In this document: positions 1-9,810 of the stretch, piece by piece | Layout of the letters: each line of letters begins with the position of its first letter | Numbering within the stretch: position 1 is the stretch's first letter | Program-made: the position numbers and the translations under genes | Assembly (NCBI GenBank): GCA_015075425.1 | Contig: JABTUL010000003.1 | Coordinates: 152,693-216,692 of the forward strand | Direction of reading: 5' to 3' | DNA from: Spirochaetales bacterium | GTDB lineage: Bacteria > Spirochaetota > Leptospiria > Leptospirales > Leptonemataceae | Length of the DNA stretch: 64,000 nt | The notes under the pieces: generated by a model | The model's input: the letters and a program-made list of their open reading frames with translations, nothing else | Told to the model about the DNA's origin: nothing | Database searches by the model: none

Positions 1-351
1 CTCAAACGGCAGCTGGAAACGATCCTGGAACAAAAGATTTTACCGGAAGGGTCGCTCAAACTTGATGGACCCTTCCTTCAGGCTCTGCTTCTTGAGGCTG
101 TGCGCGGTTTCAAGGCAGGAAGCCAGGTTACTCTTTCTGACACGATGGAGGAGGAATGGCGCTCGCGTATTAAAGCTTCGATACAATCAGCACTTCCGGT
201 GGACGTGGAATTTTCTCCGGGCCAGAAAAGCGGATTTTCCATCAAGCAGGCCGGTGAGAATTACAGGCTGGATTTTTCTGCGGAGGCGCTGGAGAATTTC
301 CTGCGCTCTTTTCTTAAAGCGACCACTCGCAGTCTGCTTTTCTCGCGCTGA
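1..351 (+). CDS. atpE: V-type ATP synthase subunit E, C-terminal part (5' end outside window)
   Basis: The reading frame is open from base 1 and ends at the TGA at 349-351, so only about the last 116 residues are present. Subunit E forms the peripheral stalk that ties the A3B3 catalytic head of a V/A-type ATPase to its membrane part. The visible part is the globular C-terminal half, with alternating charged helices and strands ending in a helical stretch near the stop. The assignment rests mainly on position: the next genes are DUF2764, A, B, D, I and K, and this E-first order is usual in spirochaetes and chlamydiae. The following gene starts two bases after the stop. An internal ATG at 100 is not the start, because coding continues upstream of it. 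Confidence 0.8.
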   Translation, partial: LKRQLETILEQKILPEGSLKLDGPFLQALLLEAVRGFKAGSQVTLSDTMEEEWRSRIKASIQSALPVDVEFSPGQKSGFSIKQAGENYRLDFSAEALENFLRSFLKATTRSLLFSR

Positions 352-353
352 AC

Positions 354-1199
354 ATGCAATACTATTACTTGATGTCTTCTCTGCCGGATCTTTCCCCTGA
401 GGAGCCCGTCCTGTTTGAAATCGGGAAGCTGGTCCGGCAAATCGAAGAGAACCTTGTCCCCCTTGACTTGAAGTATTTTCGCTATCTATTGTACAGGAAT
501 GATAATAAAAATATTATGCATCATTTACGGTTGACTCAAGGGCTGCGCGATGCATCGCACTTGATTTTTTACGAACCAGCAGCCTATGCTTTTGAAGAGC
601 TGGAAGACCACCTCAAGGAAGGAGAAAAGCTCCCCGCTTATATGCAGGACTTCTTGGCTGCATTCCACCGCGATGAGCTGCCCACGGACTGGAGACTGCG
701 CGAGAACATCCTGAAAGAAAAATACTACCAGGAAGCGCTCAGTCTGGGGGAGCCATTCCTCAAAGCATACTTCACTTTCAAGCGCAATCTCAAGAATATC
801 CTTTCGGCCTTGAATGCCAGGCAGTACGGATTCCCGCTTGCTGATGTACTCATTGGAGAGGATGATCTCACCGTTCAACTGCAGAGCGCCACCCAGAGCG
901 ATTTTGGACTCGGTCGGGAATTTCCTTTTATAGACGATTTACGGCAATATATTGAAGAAAAAGCGTTTGTAAAACTCGAACAGACGGTTGATCGACTGCT
1001 CCTCGTGGCGGTGCAGGACCTGGCGCACGATCGATTCAGCCGCGCTGCGGTGTTTGCCTATTTTATAGAGGCATCCCTCATGCAACGCTGGGTGCATCTG
1101 GAAGAAAAAGCAGGATTGCAGGAGCTGGAGAACATGATTCATCGGATTGTAACAGAAGCAAGCTGGCCGGAGCACTGGCATCAGGAGGGGGCGGCATGA
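354..1199 (+). CDS. DUF2764 family protein of V-type ATPase operons
   Basis: A 281-residue soluble, mostly helical protein that begins MQYYYLMSSLPDL, the typical opening of DUF2764 proteins. These are found almost only between the E and A genes of bacterial V-type ATPase operons. It has no signal peptide or membrane span. Its exact role is unproven. Because this cluster shows no separate subunit C gene, a central-stalk or C-like adaptor role is a reasonable inference. It starts two bases after subunit E and its stop overlaps the ATG of subunit A by four bases (ATGA), so the genes are probably translated together. Confidence 0.85.
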   Translation: MQYYYLMSSLPDLSPEEPVLFEIGKLVRQIEENLVPLDLKYFRYLLYRNDNKNIMHHLRLTQGLRDASHLIFYEPAAYAFEELEDHLKEGEKLPAYMQDFLAAFHRDELPTDWRLRENILKEKYYQEALSLGEPFLKAYFTFKRNLKNILSALNARQYGFPLADVLIGEDDLTVQLQSATQSDFGLGREFPFIDDLRQYIEEKAFVKLEQTVDRLLLVAVQDLAHDRFSRAAVFAYFIEASLMQRWVHLEEKAGLQELENMIHRIVTEASWPEHWHQEGAA

Positions 1200-2980
1200 C
1201 GCAGGGCAAAGTCAGTGGAGTGGTGGCGAACCTGGTTTCCGTTGAGGTGGATGGCCCGGTTGCTCAAAATGAGATCTGCCACATAGAAGTTCAGGATGTG
1301 CATCTCATGGCAGAGGTCATCCGCATTCATGGAAACACCGCTCACGTGCAGGTCTTTGAATCCACGCGCGGCCTGCGGGTCGGTGCATCGGTGAAGTTCA
1401 GTGGCCATATGCTGGAAATCGATCTGGGTCCAGGAATCCTGTCGCGCAAATACGACGGTTTACAGAACGATCTGGAAAAGATGAGCGGTATTTTTCTCTC
1501 TCGCGGAACTCAGGTAGATGCTCTGGATCCCGAGCGTCGTTTTGATTTTACGCCCATTGCTAAGGTCGGCGACAGTGTGCGTTCTGCGGACTGGTTGGGC
1601 CAGGTGAAAGAAAACTGGATGGATCATAAGATTATGGTCCCTTTCGCTCTTGAGGGCAGCTGGACAGTGGCTGATATCCAGACGGGTAGTTTCCGGGTTG
1701 ATGACACCGTCGCCACGCTTAAGAATTCACGTGGTGAGACGAGAGCTGTAACCATGCGCCAGAAGTGGCCGATCAAAAAGGCCATCCAGGCTTTCGACGA
1801 ACGGCCGCGTCCCTATCGATTGATGGAAACAGGCATCCGGGTCATCGATACCTTAAATCCCCTGGTGGAAGGTGGCACAGGATTTATTCCTGGACCATTT
1901 GGCTGTGGCAAGACGGTCCTCCAGCATGCGATGAGTAAAAATGCGCATGCAGATCTGATCATCATCACGGCCTGCGGAGAAAGAGCAAACGAAGTCGTTG
2001 AGATTTTTAAAGAGTTCCCGCATCTGGACGATCCGCGTACCGGCCGCAAGCTCATGGAAAGAACCACGATCATCTGTAATACTTCCAATATGCCAGTGGC
2101 CGCCCGCGAAGCTTCTGTGTACACCGGAATGACCATTGCTGAATACTACCGGTCAATGGGGCTCCGGGTTTTGCTCCTTGCCGACTCGACCAGCCGCTGG
2201 GCCCAGGCATTGCGCGAGATGTCCAATCGTCTGGAGGAGTTGCCCGGCCCGGATGCTTTTCCCATGGACTTATCCGCCATCATCTCCAATTTCTATGCAC
2301 GGGCAGGGTATGTGCGCTTGCGGAACGGGCAGACGGGATCGGTCACCTTTGTGGGTACTGTTTCACCGGCCGGTGGCAACCTCAAAGAACCGGTGACGGA
2401 AAGCACGCGAAAGGCCGCTCGAGCCTTCTATGCACTTTCGCAGGGCCGGGCTGATGCCCGTCGCTATCCGGCCATTGATCCGCTTGATTCTTATTCCAAG
2501 TATCTGGAGTATCCGGAGTTTGTGGAGTACATGGGCAAAGAGCTGCGGCCGGACTGGACATCCATGGTAACCCAGGCCCGCGATATTTTGCGCCAGGGTC
2601 AGGAAGCTCAGGCTCAGATCAATATTCTGGGCGATGATTCCGTTCCCCTGGAATACCACGAAGTCTACTGGAAGGGTGAAATGATCGATTTTGTTATCTT
2701 GCAGCAGGACGCTTTTGATGCCGTGGATGCCAGTACGCCTCTGGCCCGGCAGCAGTTCATGCTGGAGCTCCTTCTGGGTATTACTCGCTTGAGCTTTAGC
2801 TGGGCGGGCTTTGAGGCTGTGGGGAATTACTACAAACAGCTCATCAATATACTCAAGCAAATGAACTACGCAGTGATGGACAGCCCGGAATTTTCCACCT
2901 ATCTGGATCGTTTGCGGCAGATGTTGCGTGAGCAGAGCGGTCAGGATCTGGCCGCTGACTGGACAGGAGCAAGCGTATGA
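1196..2980 (+). CDS. atpA: V-type ATP synthase catalytic subunit A
   Basis: A 594-residue catalytic subunit of the A3B3 head, which hydrolyses or makes ATP in the cytoplasm. The Walker A loop GPFGCGKT lies at about residues 233-240, preceded by the long non-homologous insertion (about 110-200) that marks V/A-type A subunits. Further on are the conserved ACGERANEV stretch and the DSTSRWAQALREMS Walker B region. Length matches the family (about 580-600). The ATG overlaps the DUF2764 stop, and the 3' end overlaps subunit B by four bases. Identification is secure. Confidence 0.97.
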   Translation: MTQGKVSGVVANLVSVEVDGPVAQNEICHIEVQDVHLMAEVIRIHGNTAHVQVFESTRGLRVGASVKFSGHMLEIDLGPGILSRKYDGLQNDLEKMSGIFLSRGTQVDALDPERRFDFTPIAKVGDSVRSADWLGQVKENWMDHKIMVPFALEGSWTVADIQTGSFRVDDTVATLKNSRGETRAVTMRQKWPIKKAIQAFDERPRPYRLMETGIRVIDTLNPLVEGGTGFIPGPFGCGKTVLQHAMSKNAHADLIIITACGERANEVVEIFKEFPHLDDPRTGRKLMERTTIICNTSNMPVAAREASVYTGMTIAEYYRSMGLRVLLLADSTSRWAQALREMSNRLEELPGPDAFPMDLSAIISNFYARAGYVRLRNGQTGSVTFVGTVSPAGGNLKEPVTESTRKAARAFYALSQGRADARRYPAIDPLDSYSKYLEYPEFVEYMGKELRPDWTSMVTQARDILRQGQEAQAQINILGDDSVPLEYHEVYWKGEMIDFVILQQDAFDAVDASTPLARQQFMLELLLGITRLSFSWAGFEAVGNYYKQLINILKQMNYAVMDSPEFSTYLDRLRQMLREQSGQDLAADWTGASV

Positions 2981-4311
2981 TGCAGGTGCAGGCTTTTCAA
3001 AAAATCTATGCCGAGCTTTCCAAAATCACCAGAGCAACCGTAACCCTGCGCGCCCAGGGCGTTGGCAATGAAGAGCTGGCCTATGTGCACGGCCGGCCGG
3101 CGCAGGTGGTCAGCATTCATGGTCCGGAAGTGACCCTGCAGGTCTATTCGGGTACAGAAGGAATCCCCACCAACGCTCAGGTAGTTTTCATGGGTCATCC
3201 GCCACAGCTACGCGTTGGGCCAGGCCTTGCCGGGCGTTACTTTAACGCTTACGGTGAACCCATTGACGGCGGCCCTCCTGTGGAGGGCGAGCTTGTGGAA
3301 ATCAACGGCCCGACGGTGAATCCCGTCCAAAGACAGATGCCATCAGAAACGATAGAGACAGGAATTGCTGGCATTGATCTGAACAATACCCTGGTAACCG
3401 GTCAGAAAATCCCTTTCTTTGCCGATCCCGATCAACCCTACAATCAAGTAATGGCTGACGTGGCCCTGCGTGCGCGGGCCGATAAAATCATCCTGGGTGG
3501 TATGGGTCTTTCCAATGATGACTACCTGTACTATAAATCGGTCTTTGCCAATGCTGGAGTGGAGCATAAGATTATATCATTCATAAATACAACCAATGAT
3601 CCTCCCGTTGAGCGATTGCTCATTCCGGATATGGCCCTGGCTGTCGCCGAATTCTTTGCTGGCGGGCACAAAGAGAAGGTTCTGGTTCTTTTAACGGATA
3701 TGACGCTTTTTGCCGACGCCCTGGCAATTGTTTCCAATAAGATGGATCAGATTCCCAGCAAAGATAGCATGCCCGGATCTCTTTACAGCGATCTGGCGCG
3801 TATCTATGAAAAGGCCGTGCAATTTCCCGATGGTGGATCCATCACCATTGTGGCGGTGACCACCCTGAATGAAGGGGACATCACCCATGCCATTCCAGAC
3901 AATACCGGTTATATAACAGAAGGTCAACTTTTTTTGCGGCGGGATACAACTGTGGGCAAGGTCATCGTGGATCCCTTCCGCAGCCTTTCCCGACTCAAGC
4001 AACTGGTCATTGGCAAGCAAACCCGGGAGGATCATCCGCAGATCATGAACACACTGGTCCGCCTCTATTCCGATGCGGCCAACGCGCGCACCAAGAAGGA
4101 GAACGGTTTTGATTTAACCGATTACGATTTGCGGACCCTTGACTTTGCCTCTGAATATTCCAGACATCTACTGGCCATCGATGTCAATGTGAGTGTGGAA
4201 GCCATGCTTGACCGGGGCTGGGAGCTTCTGGCCCGCTATTTCAAGAAAAGTGAAACCGGCATCAAAGATTCTCTGACCCAGAAATACTGGCCGGCCGGAA
4301 GCGTTCATTGA
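2977..4311 (+). CDS. atpB: V-type ATP synthase regulatory subunit B
   Basis: A 444-residue non-catalytic partner of subunit A in the A3B3 head. It has the expected beta-barrel N-terminus followed by the nucleotide-binding fold without a functional P-loop: the stretch TGQKIPFFADPDQPYN stands where the catalytic subunit has its Walker A. The conserved LTDMTLFADAL and GSITIVAVTTLNEGDITH segments are present, as is a DxxF-rich C-terminal domain. It starts by ATGA overlap with subunit A; a second ATG directly follows (MM). Its stop overlaps the TTG start of subunit D. Confidence 0.97.
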   Translation: MMQVQAFQKIYAELSKITRATVTLRAQGVGNEELAYVHGRPAQVVSIHGPEVTLQVYSGTEGIPTNAQVVFMGHPPQLRVGPGLAGRYFNAYGEPIDGGPPVEGELVEINGPTVNPVQRQMPSETIETGIAGIDLNNTLVTGQKIPFFADPDQPYNQVMADVALRARADKIILGGMGLSNDDYLYYKSVFANAGVEHKIISFINTTNDPPVERLLIPDMALAVAEFFAGGHKEKVLVLLTDMTLFADALAIVSNKMDQIPSKDSMPGSLYSDLARIYEKAVQFPDGGSITIVAVTTLNEGDITHAIPDNTGYITEGQLFLRRDTTVGKVIVDPFRSLSRLKQLVIGKQTREDHPQIMNTLVRLYSDAANARTKKENGFDLTDYDLRTLDFASEYSRHLLAIDVNVSVEAMLDRGWELLARYFKKSETGIKDSLTQKYWPAGSVH

Positions 4312-4892
4312 AATTTCAATTCAATAAAACTGCTTTACAAAAGCTCAAACGCGAGCTTCTGGTCCGCCAGAAGGCGCTGCCCACACTTAAAGCTAAAGAG
4401 ACTGCTCTGCGGCTGGAAGTGCGTAAATCAGCTGAACTTTTGCAGAGGGCCAACCAGGAGCTTGAACAGCTGATGAGGGATCGAGCCCCCCAGGCAAGAC
4501 TCTGGCTGGAGTTTCCAGCTGTTCTGGCCATAAGGCAAATTGAGCTGAGGACACGCAACGTTGCCGGTGTCAGGGTTCAAGAACTGGAAACGATCCATTT
4601 CGATATTCGCAATTACAGTCTGTATGCCAATCGCGCCTGGGTGCCTGGTGGAACCGATCTCCTGAAAGACTACTGCTCACGCCAGATTCAGATTCGTTTG
4701 CTGGATTTGAGCACCCGGCTTCTGGAGCGCGCCCGCAAGAAAACGACACAGAAGGTCAATTTGTATGAAAAGGTTCAGATACCGGAATACCAGTCGGCTA
4801 TACTCAAGATAAAACGGTTTCTTGAAGATAAAGAAAATCTGTCTATTGCCGCTTCCAAAATCGTAAAGGAAAAGCAAAAACAGGCGTCATGA
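4308..4892 (+). CDS. atpD: V-type ATP synthase subunit D (central stalk)
   Basis: A 194-residue, nearly all-helical protein with long charged heptad-like stretches at both ends, as expected for subunit D, the coiled-coil rotor shaft that turns inside the A3B3 head. The start is a TTG overlapping the subunit B stop (TTGA), the only sensible start that keeps the N-terminal KFQFNKTALQKLK opening typical of the family. Length fits (about 190-210). The 3' end overlaps the next gene by four bases (ATGA). Confidence 0.92.
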   Translation: MKFQFNKTALQKLKRELLVRQKALPTLKAKETALRLEVRKSAELLQRANQELEQLMRDRAPQARLWLEFPAVLAIRQIELRTRNVAGVRVQELETIHFDIRNYSLYANRAWVPGGTDLLKDYCSRQIQIRLLDLSTRLLERARKKTTQKVNLYEKVQIPEYQSAILKIKRFLEDKENLSIAASKIVKEKQKQAS

Positions 4893-6811
4893 TTGAGCGG
4901 ATGCGTAAAGTGACTTTCTTCCTGCATCATCGGGCGCGTTACGATGCCCTGCTGCGCCTTCAAGAGCTGGGGCTTGTTCATCTCGACCTTGAAGAGGGGA
5001 CAGCGGAGAAAATCAAGAAACTCAAATCACTCATTGCCCGGCATGAGAAGGTGATTGCGGGGATTGAAAAACTCCATGAAGAATCAGATGGAGAAGGGAT
5101 GGAATCCAGCTGGCCCCGTCATGTGCACAGCCCGGATGATCGTCTTAAATACCTGGAAGACCTGTTTGAAATCAAGGAGAGTTTTGAGAAGGCCCTCCTG
5201 GAACTCGAAGCAGAAGAGCGGCTCCTCTCTCCCTGGGGTGATTTTGATGTGCTGCGTGTATCCAGACTGGCCAACCATGGACTGCGGCTACGTTTTTTCA
5301 TTGGCACGGCTTCTCATTTCCAGTCACATGAATTTGGAAATCAAGTGATTGAAGTGATTCATCGCGATGGAGCACGCCTGTATTTTGTGCTTCTGGAATA
5401 TGGACCGCAACAATCTGAGGTCGTCCTTCCTTTTCAGGAAGTGATTCTGCCATCGAACTCGCTTCATGAAATTCGCGAGGTGATCGCCACGGTGCGGCAG
5501 CACATAGCCGACGATGAACGTCAGCTGGCCTCATGGAAGAGTATGACGGGCGGCCTGATCGAGCAGGTAGCGGATCTGCGCACGCAGTTGCAGTACGAAG
5601 AGGCGCGACTATGCCTCAAGGCGGCAGCCGGTGACACGATCTACTACATAACCGGTTGGGTTCCGGAAGCCGGCGTGCAGCAGCTGAAGCGCATGCTGGA
5701 AGAACAGCGGATCGCCTATCAACTGGAGAAGCCCGGGCCCAGCGATGCACCTCCGGTGAAGCTGCGGAACAATCGCTTCTCGCGTCTTTTTGAACCCATC
5801 ACGCGTATCTTTTCTTTACCCGATTATTTTGAACTGGATCCAACGCTTTTTTTTGCGCCTTTCTTTACCCTGTTCTTTGGGCTCTGCCTGGGTGACGTGG
5901 GCTACGGGTTGATCTTGACGGCAATCTCATTGATCTGCCTGAAGATTGTCCCGCCCGCATACCGCATGATTGCCTGGCTCGGCATCATACTTTCCTTATC
6001 GACGACCGTTGCCGGAGTACTGCTCAACAGTGTGTTCGGTGCACCATTGCTGGCCGGTAGCCCTGCTATGGACCTGGCCGTCTTTTCTCCTTATACATCA
6101 GCCGGTAAAACGGCTTACCCGGCCATGTCGCTCTCCCTGGCACTGGGATTTGTTCAGCTAACGACCGGTATCATTTTGAGTGCCGTCAATGCCTGGCGGC
6201 GGCATGGCTGGCTGTATGCCCTGAAATCCAGCGGTAGCCTGGGAATGCTGCTCGGTGGACTCATTGTCGCGGCCCATGCCGATCCCATGGGTCTTGGACT
6301 TAATGCGGCCCTGCAAATTGGTCCCCTTCCGGTGGGTGCTCTCCTGACTGCTGCCCCGGAGAATGCCGGTCTTGTGCTTCTTGGCGCCGGTGCCTTTCTG
6401 TTCTTCTTTTTCAACAGTCCCGAACTTTCCATCTTTTTGCGTCCTCTAAGCGGACTCTGGGCCTTCTACCAGTTTGCCACCGGCCTTCTGGGTGATTTCC
6501 TTTCCTACATAAGACTCTTTGCTCTGGGTCTGGCCAGCGGTCTACTGGGCAATGCTTTCAATCAGATTGCTTTTATGATCCTGCCCCGCGGCCCCACCGG
6601 CCCCGAATTCCAGAGTCCCTGGATAGTCCTTGCCGTTTTGATTTTGATTCTGGGCCACACTTTGAACCTGGGCCTGGCGGTGCTTGGAGCCTTTGTGCAT
6701 CCGCTGCGTCTCACTTTTGTGGAATTTTATAAAAATATGGAGTATGCGGGCGGGGGTCGGGCCTATACTCCCTTTGCGGTGCAACGCTCCCTGAAACAGG
6801 AATCAGTTTAA
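4889..6811 (+). CDS. atpI: V-type ATP synthase membrane subunit I (a-subunit)
   Basis: A 640-residue protein with a soluble, coiled-coil-containing N-terminal half (about 1-310) and a C-terminal half of seven to eight membrane spans. This is the stator subunit that carries the ion half-channels beside the c-ring. Diagnostic motifs are FGLCLGDVGYGLIL near the first spans and LGDFLSYIRLFALGLASG, which contains the essential arginine facing the ring. It sits between D and K. It overlaps D by ATGA, and 20 bases separate it from K. Confidence 0.95.
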   Translation: MIERMRKVTFFLHHRARYDALLRLQELGLVHLDLEEGTAEKIKKLKSLIARHEKVIAGIEKLHEESDGEGMESSWPRHVHSPDDRLKYLEDLFEIKESFEKALLELEAEERLLSPWGDFDVLRVSRLANHGLRLRFFIGTASHFQSHEFGNQVIEVIHRDGARLYFVLLEYGPQQSEVVLPFQEVILPSNSLHEIREVIATVRQHIADDERQLASWKSMTGGLIEQVADLRTQLQYEEARLCLKAAAGDTIYYITGWVPEAGVQQLKRMLEEQRIAYQLEKPGPSDAPPVKLRNNRFSRLFEPITRIFSLPDYFELDPTLFFAPFFTLFFGLCLGDVGYGLILTAISLICLKIVPPAYRMIAWLGIILSLSTTVAGVLLNSVFGAPLLAGSPAMDLAVFSPYTSAGKTAYPAMSLSLALGFVQLTTGIILSAVNAWRRHGWLYALKSSGSLGMLLGGLIVAAHADPMGLGLNAALQIGPLPVGALLTAAPENAGLVLLGAGAFLFFFFNSPELSIFLRPLSGLWAFYQFATGLLGDFLSYIRLFALGLASGLLGNAFNQIAFMILPRGPTGPEFQSPWIVLAVLILILGHTLNLGLAVLGAFVHPLRLTFVEFYKNMEYAGGGRAYTPFAVQRSLKQESV

Positions 6812-6831
6812 TTTTTATTAAAGGAGTTTTT

Positions 6832-7278
6832 ATGGAACAAATTCTCTCAGGACTCGGTCTGGCTTTAATGCTCGGTCTGGCAGGCTCGGGATCAGCGATC
6901 GGTCTGGCTATCGGCGGATCTGCGGTCATCGGCATGGTACAGAAACGGCCGGAAGCGTTTGGCAACGGTCTGGTGCTTGCCGGGCTCCCGGCCACGCAGG
7001 GGCTTTACGGCTTCGTCGCCTTCATCCTCTACTCAGGCTCGGTGACCCGGGACATCAGTATGTTTGGTGCATCCATCGTCTTTGCGGCCGGCGTGGCAGT
7101 GGGGCTTGCGGCTTTTATTTCCGCAATTCAGCAGGGCAAAGTCTGTGCTCATGGTATTCAGGCGATGGGCAGTGGACACGACACGTTTGGCAAGACGATG
7201 ATTCTCGCAGCCTTTCCAGAATTTTACGCAATTCTGGCTCTGGTAGGTGCGATTCTCATGCAGGGACTGATGGCCTGA
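6832..7278 (+). CDS. atpK: V-type ATP synthase rotor subunit K, Na+-binding type
   Basis: A 148-residue proteolipid with four membrane helices made of two hairpins. It forms the rotor ring. Hairpin one contains GLPATQGLYGF (L52, T55, Q56); hairpin two contains SAIQQGK (Q100/Q101) and FPEFYAIL (E130). These correspond to the five side-chain or backbone Na+ ligands of Enterococcus hirae NtpK (L61, T64, Q65, Q110, E139), so Na+ coupling is likely though unproven. The AAAGGAG ribosome site lies just upstream of the ATG. It is the last gene of the operon; about 117 bases without a clear terminator follow. Confidence 0.95.
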   Translation: MEQILSGLGLALMLGLAGSGSAIGLAIGGSAVIGMVQKRPEAFGNGLVLAGLPATQGLYGFVAFILYSGSVTRDISMFGASIVFAAGVAVGLAAFISAIQQGKVCAHGIQAMGSGHDTFGKTMILAAFPEFYAILALVGAILMQGLMA

Positions 7279-7395
7279 TTTTTTCCAGGAAGGCCGGGCA
7301 ACCGGCAGAGCGAAAATTCATGGTGTCGTAATGCAACTGTAACACGATTCACGTCGATTGGTTTGCCTCGTCTGCTATCTCTGGCAGGAGAGGCT

Positions 7396-9810
7396 ATGGA
7401 CCCGGCTTTCCTTCCGCTCTATCCGCTGCCTCGCCTTTCCGCTGAGGTCAGTGGCTGGAGCTACTTCTGGCTCAAATTCCCTTATGCGATGCCTTCCTTT
7501 CTTACATTTCTTATCGGTCTTTTCTTGATTACCTTCTCCTCCTCCTCCGGTCTTTCGAGTATGACACGTCGCCGCGATGTCTGGACTGTGGCCCTGACTT
7601 TTTTGAGTTATTCAGCACTTGCCTGTCTGACGGCGCTGCGCAGTGTCGTTGCTGATACGGAGCAACTTCTGTGGCTGCACAGATGGATCTATCCGGTGGT
7701 GCTCCTTCTGGCCCCCCTCAGTTTCTATTTGATTCACCTTGCACTGGGACAGCCGGGTCGGCTGCTTTTGTATTTTGGTCATGTTTGCTGGATTCCCGTA
7801 GTTGCGGCCTTTGTCTCTCTTCTGGAGGGAGTTGCTTTTACCGGGCGCTGGTATCACTACTCTTTTGGCAGTTTTCCGGAAGCGAACTGGCCCATTAAAG
7901 TCTGGGGCGTTTTTCCGGGTATCGGTCTGGCTCTGGTTGGTTTACCGGCTTTTTTATGGGATTGGCAATTGCGCCGCTCTCCCCCGGCTTTACTTATTGG
8001 CCTGTTTCTACTATTCAGTCTGACTCTGCTCAACTTGCCGGTTCTTGCTGGCTTCCCCATCTATCCTGGCAGCAATCTGCATTTTGTTCCTATGCTTTTG
8101 ATAATCATCGGTCTGCACCAGAAATCGGGCCGCACCTGGCTTGACCTCCTTTTTGCAGAGCGCGGGCTATTCTATTTTCTCAATGCGATTCTCGCTGCGG
8201 CCCTTATCATCCTATCCCTTTCTTTTTTTGGTGGTCTGCGTGTGCTCGAAATTCAGGCGCGGCAGTGGTTTCCGGCTGTACCGATCACTTTGATAGGAAT
8301 GGTTGTTGTTTTTGCCTCAGGCATATTCATCGGAGGGCTGGAAGCAACAAACCGGATTAACCAGTACCTCACGTTTATCCTGGCAATTCTGGGCTTCTAT
8401 TTACTACTGAAAACAGTGGAAGCGCTTTATCTGGATCCAATCATAGAGTACCGGGTCAGGCAGCTGCTGTTCATTCCGCTTGCCTTCCTGCCAGCATTGC
8501 TCTATCGCCTTGTAGATACGGTTCATCCCGGGGAGAGCCGCTGGGCCGGTCGTTTACTCACTGTGTGCGGGGCAGCCCTGGCTTTTTTTCCTTTTTCCGA
8601 TTTAATGTTTTCAGGATACTACAATCATGCTTACGGAAGAATTCCGGCACCCGGTGCACTTTTCTGGGCATTCCCTCTGCTGTTTCTTTTGTTCACAGCA
8701 ATCACTGCGATGAAAACAGGATTCTCTGTAAAGGATTCCCTGGCTGTGCGGCTGATTCTTTTCTGCCATGGTGTCAGTTTGCTGATTCTTCTGGATTTGT
8801 TTCGTTCGAGCGGCCTTTATCTATTTCCGTATGCCTGGCTTTTGCCTGTACCGGGAATTTTACTTTTGCCCGCAATTCATGCGCGCAGTGCGGTTACGGG
8901 GATCGCTCATGCTCTTCGCATAACGGTCCGTCTTTCTCTTTCCAGTATTGCGGTGGTCCTGATCTTTCTATCCATTATTTTCCTTGCCGTATTAAATGAG
9001 GGTTCGCTGGAAAATCGCCTTTTCTATTTGATCCTGGGCGGAAGCCCACTCTTGCTGCTGACTTTTCTACTATCCTTTTTGTTCGCTGGCCCTATTGCGG
9101 AACAGCTGGACCTTCTTTACAGAAATTTAATTGAGGAGCGTGAGAAATCCGATCGCTTGCTGGACAATATTCTGCCTCCCGCTGTGGCATTTGATTTGAA
9201 ACGGGGGGTGCGCGTTGAACCCAGATTGTACGATGATGTTACAGTGCTGTTTGCCGATTTTGCCGCCTTCAGTTCTTACGCGACGACCATCGAACCTTCC
9301 GATCTGGTTCGAAGGTTAGACAGCACTTTTCAGGCTTTCGATGAACTGTGTCACAGATATGGAGTAGAAAAATTAAAAACGATTGGTGATGCTTATATGT
9401 GCGTTGCCGGTTTGACATCCACTCCCGAGCAGGAGGATCACGCCGTCCGTGCATGCCGGCTTGCTCAGGCTATGATGGAATTGCAGTCTAAATCCATGGA
9501 AAGGCTTCCGCTTCCGCTACGTATCGGCATCCACAGTGGTCCGGTAGTCGGCGGGGTGACCGGAAGCCTGAAGCTTTCCTTTGATATCTGGGGCCACACG
9601 GTGAATGTTGCCGCCCGGTTGGAAGCCAGTTCTTTGCCTGGCCGCATTCACATCTCTGAGGTAACCTACGGAAAACTGGGTGCAGAGTTTCCCTGCGAGG
9701 AGCGCGGGCTCCTCAGGTTGAAGAATATCCCGGAGGTACGCACATACTTTCTGGACTTAACAGCCCGGCCCTTTAAGTCCCGGCAATCGCCGTCATACCT
9801 TGAAGAGTAG
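7396..9810 (+). CDS. Membrane-anchored class III adenylate cyclase
   Basis: About 804 residues. The first ~570 residues carry many hydrophobic spans (roughly a dozen or more), then a linker with [15 protein letters not shown], the usual lead into spirochaete cyclase domains, and a C-terminal class III catalytic domain. Metal-binding aspartates are D621 (FADF) and D665 (GDAYM). The base-selecting pair is K661 and D730 (FDIWG), which predicts ATP rather than GTP as substrate. N737 and R741 (NVAAR) complete the site. The ATG at 7396 has AGGAGAGG just upstream and is preferred to the upstream TTG at 7363. The 3' end overlaps glnN (opposite strand) by 18 bases. It would supply cAMP to the cNMP-binding proteins in this window. 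Confidence 0.9.
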   Translation: MDPAFLPLYPLPRLSAEVSGWSYFWLKFPYAMPSFLTFLIGLFLITFSSSSGLSSMTRRRDVWTVALTFLSYSALACLTALRSVVADTEQLLWLHRWIYPVVLLLAPLSFYLIHLALGQPGRLLLYFGHVCWIPVVAAFVSLLEGVAFTGRWYHYSFGSFPEANWPIKVWGVFPGIGLALVGLPAFLWDWQLRRSPPALLIGLFLLFSLTLLNLPVLAGFPIYPGSNLHFVPMLLIIIGLHQKSGRTWLDLLFAERGLFYFLNAILAAALIILSLSFFGGLRVLEIQARQWFPAVPITLIGMVVVFASGIFIGGLEATNRINQYLTFILAILGFYLLLKTVEALYLDPIIEYRVRQLLFIPLAFLPALLYRLVDTVHPGESRWAGRLLTVCGAALAFFPFSDLMFSGYYNHAYGRIPAPGALFWAFPLLFLLFTAITAMKTGFSVKDSLAVRLILFCHGVSLLILLDLFRSSGLYLFPYAWLLPVPGILLLPAIHARSAVTGIAHALRITVRLSLSSIAVVLIFLSIIFLAVLNEGSLENRLFYLILGGSPLLLLTFLLSFLFAGPIAEQLDLLYRNLIEEREKSDRLLDNILPPAVAFDLKRGVRVEPRLYDDVTVLFADFAAFSSYATTIEPSDLVRRLDSTFQAFDELCHRYGVEKLKTIGDAYMCVAGLTSTPEQEDHAVRACRLAQAMMELQSKSMERLPLPLRIGIHSGPVVGGVTGSLKLSFDIWGHTVNVAARLEASSLPGRIHISEVTYGKLGAEFPCEERGLLRLKNIPEVRTYFLDLTARPFKSRQSPSYLEE

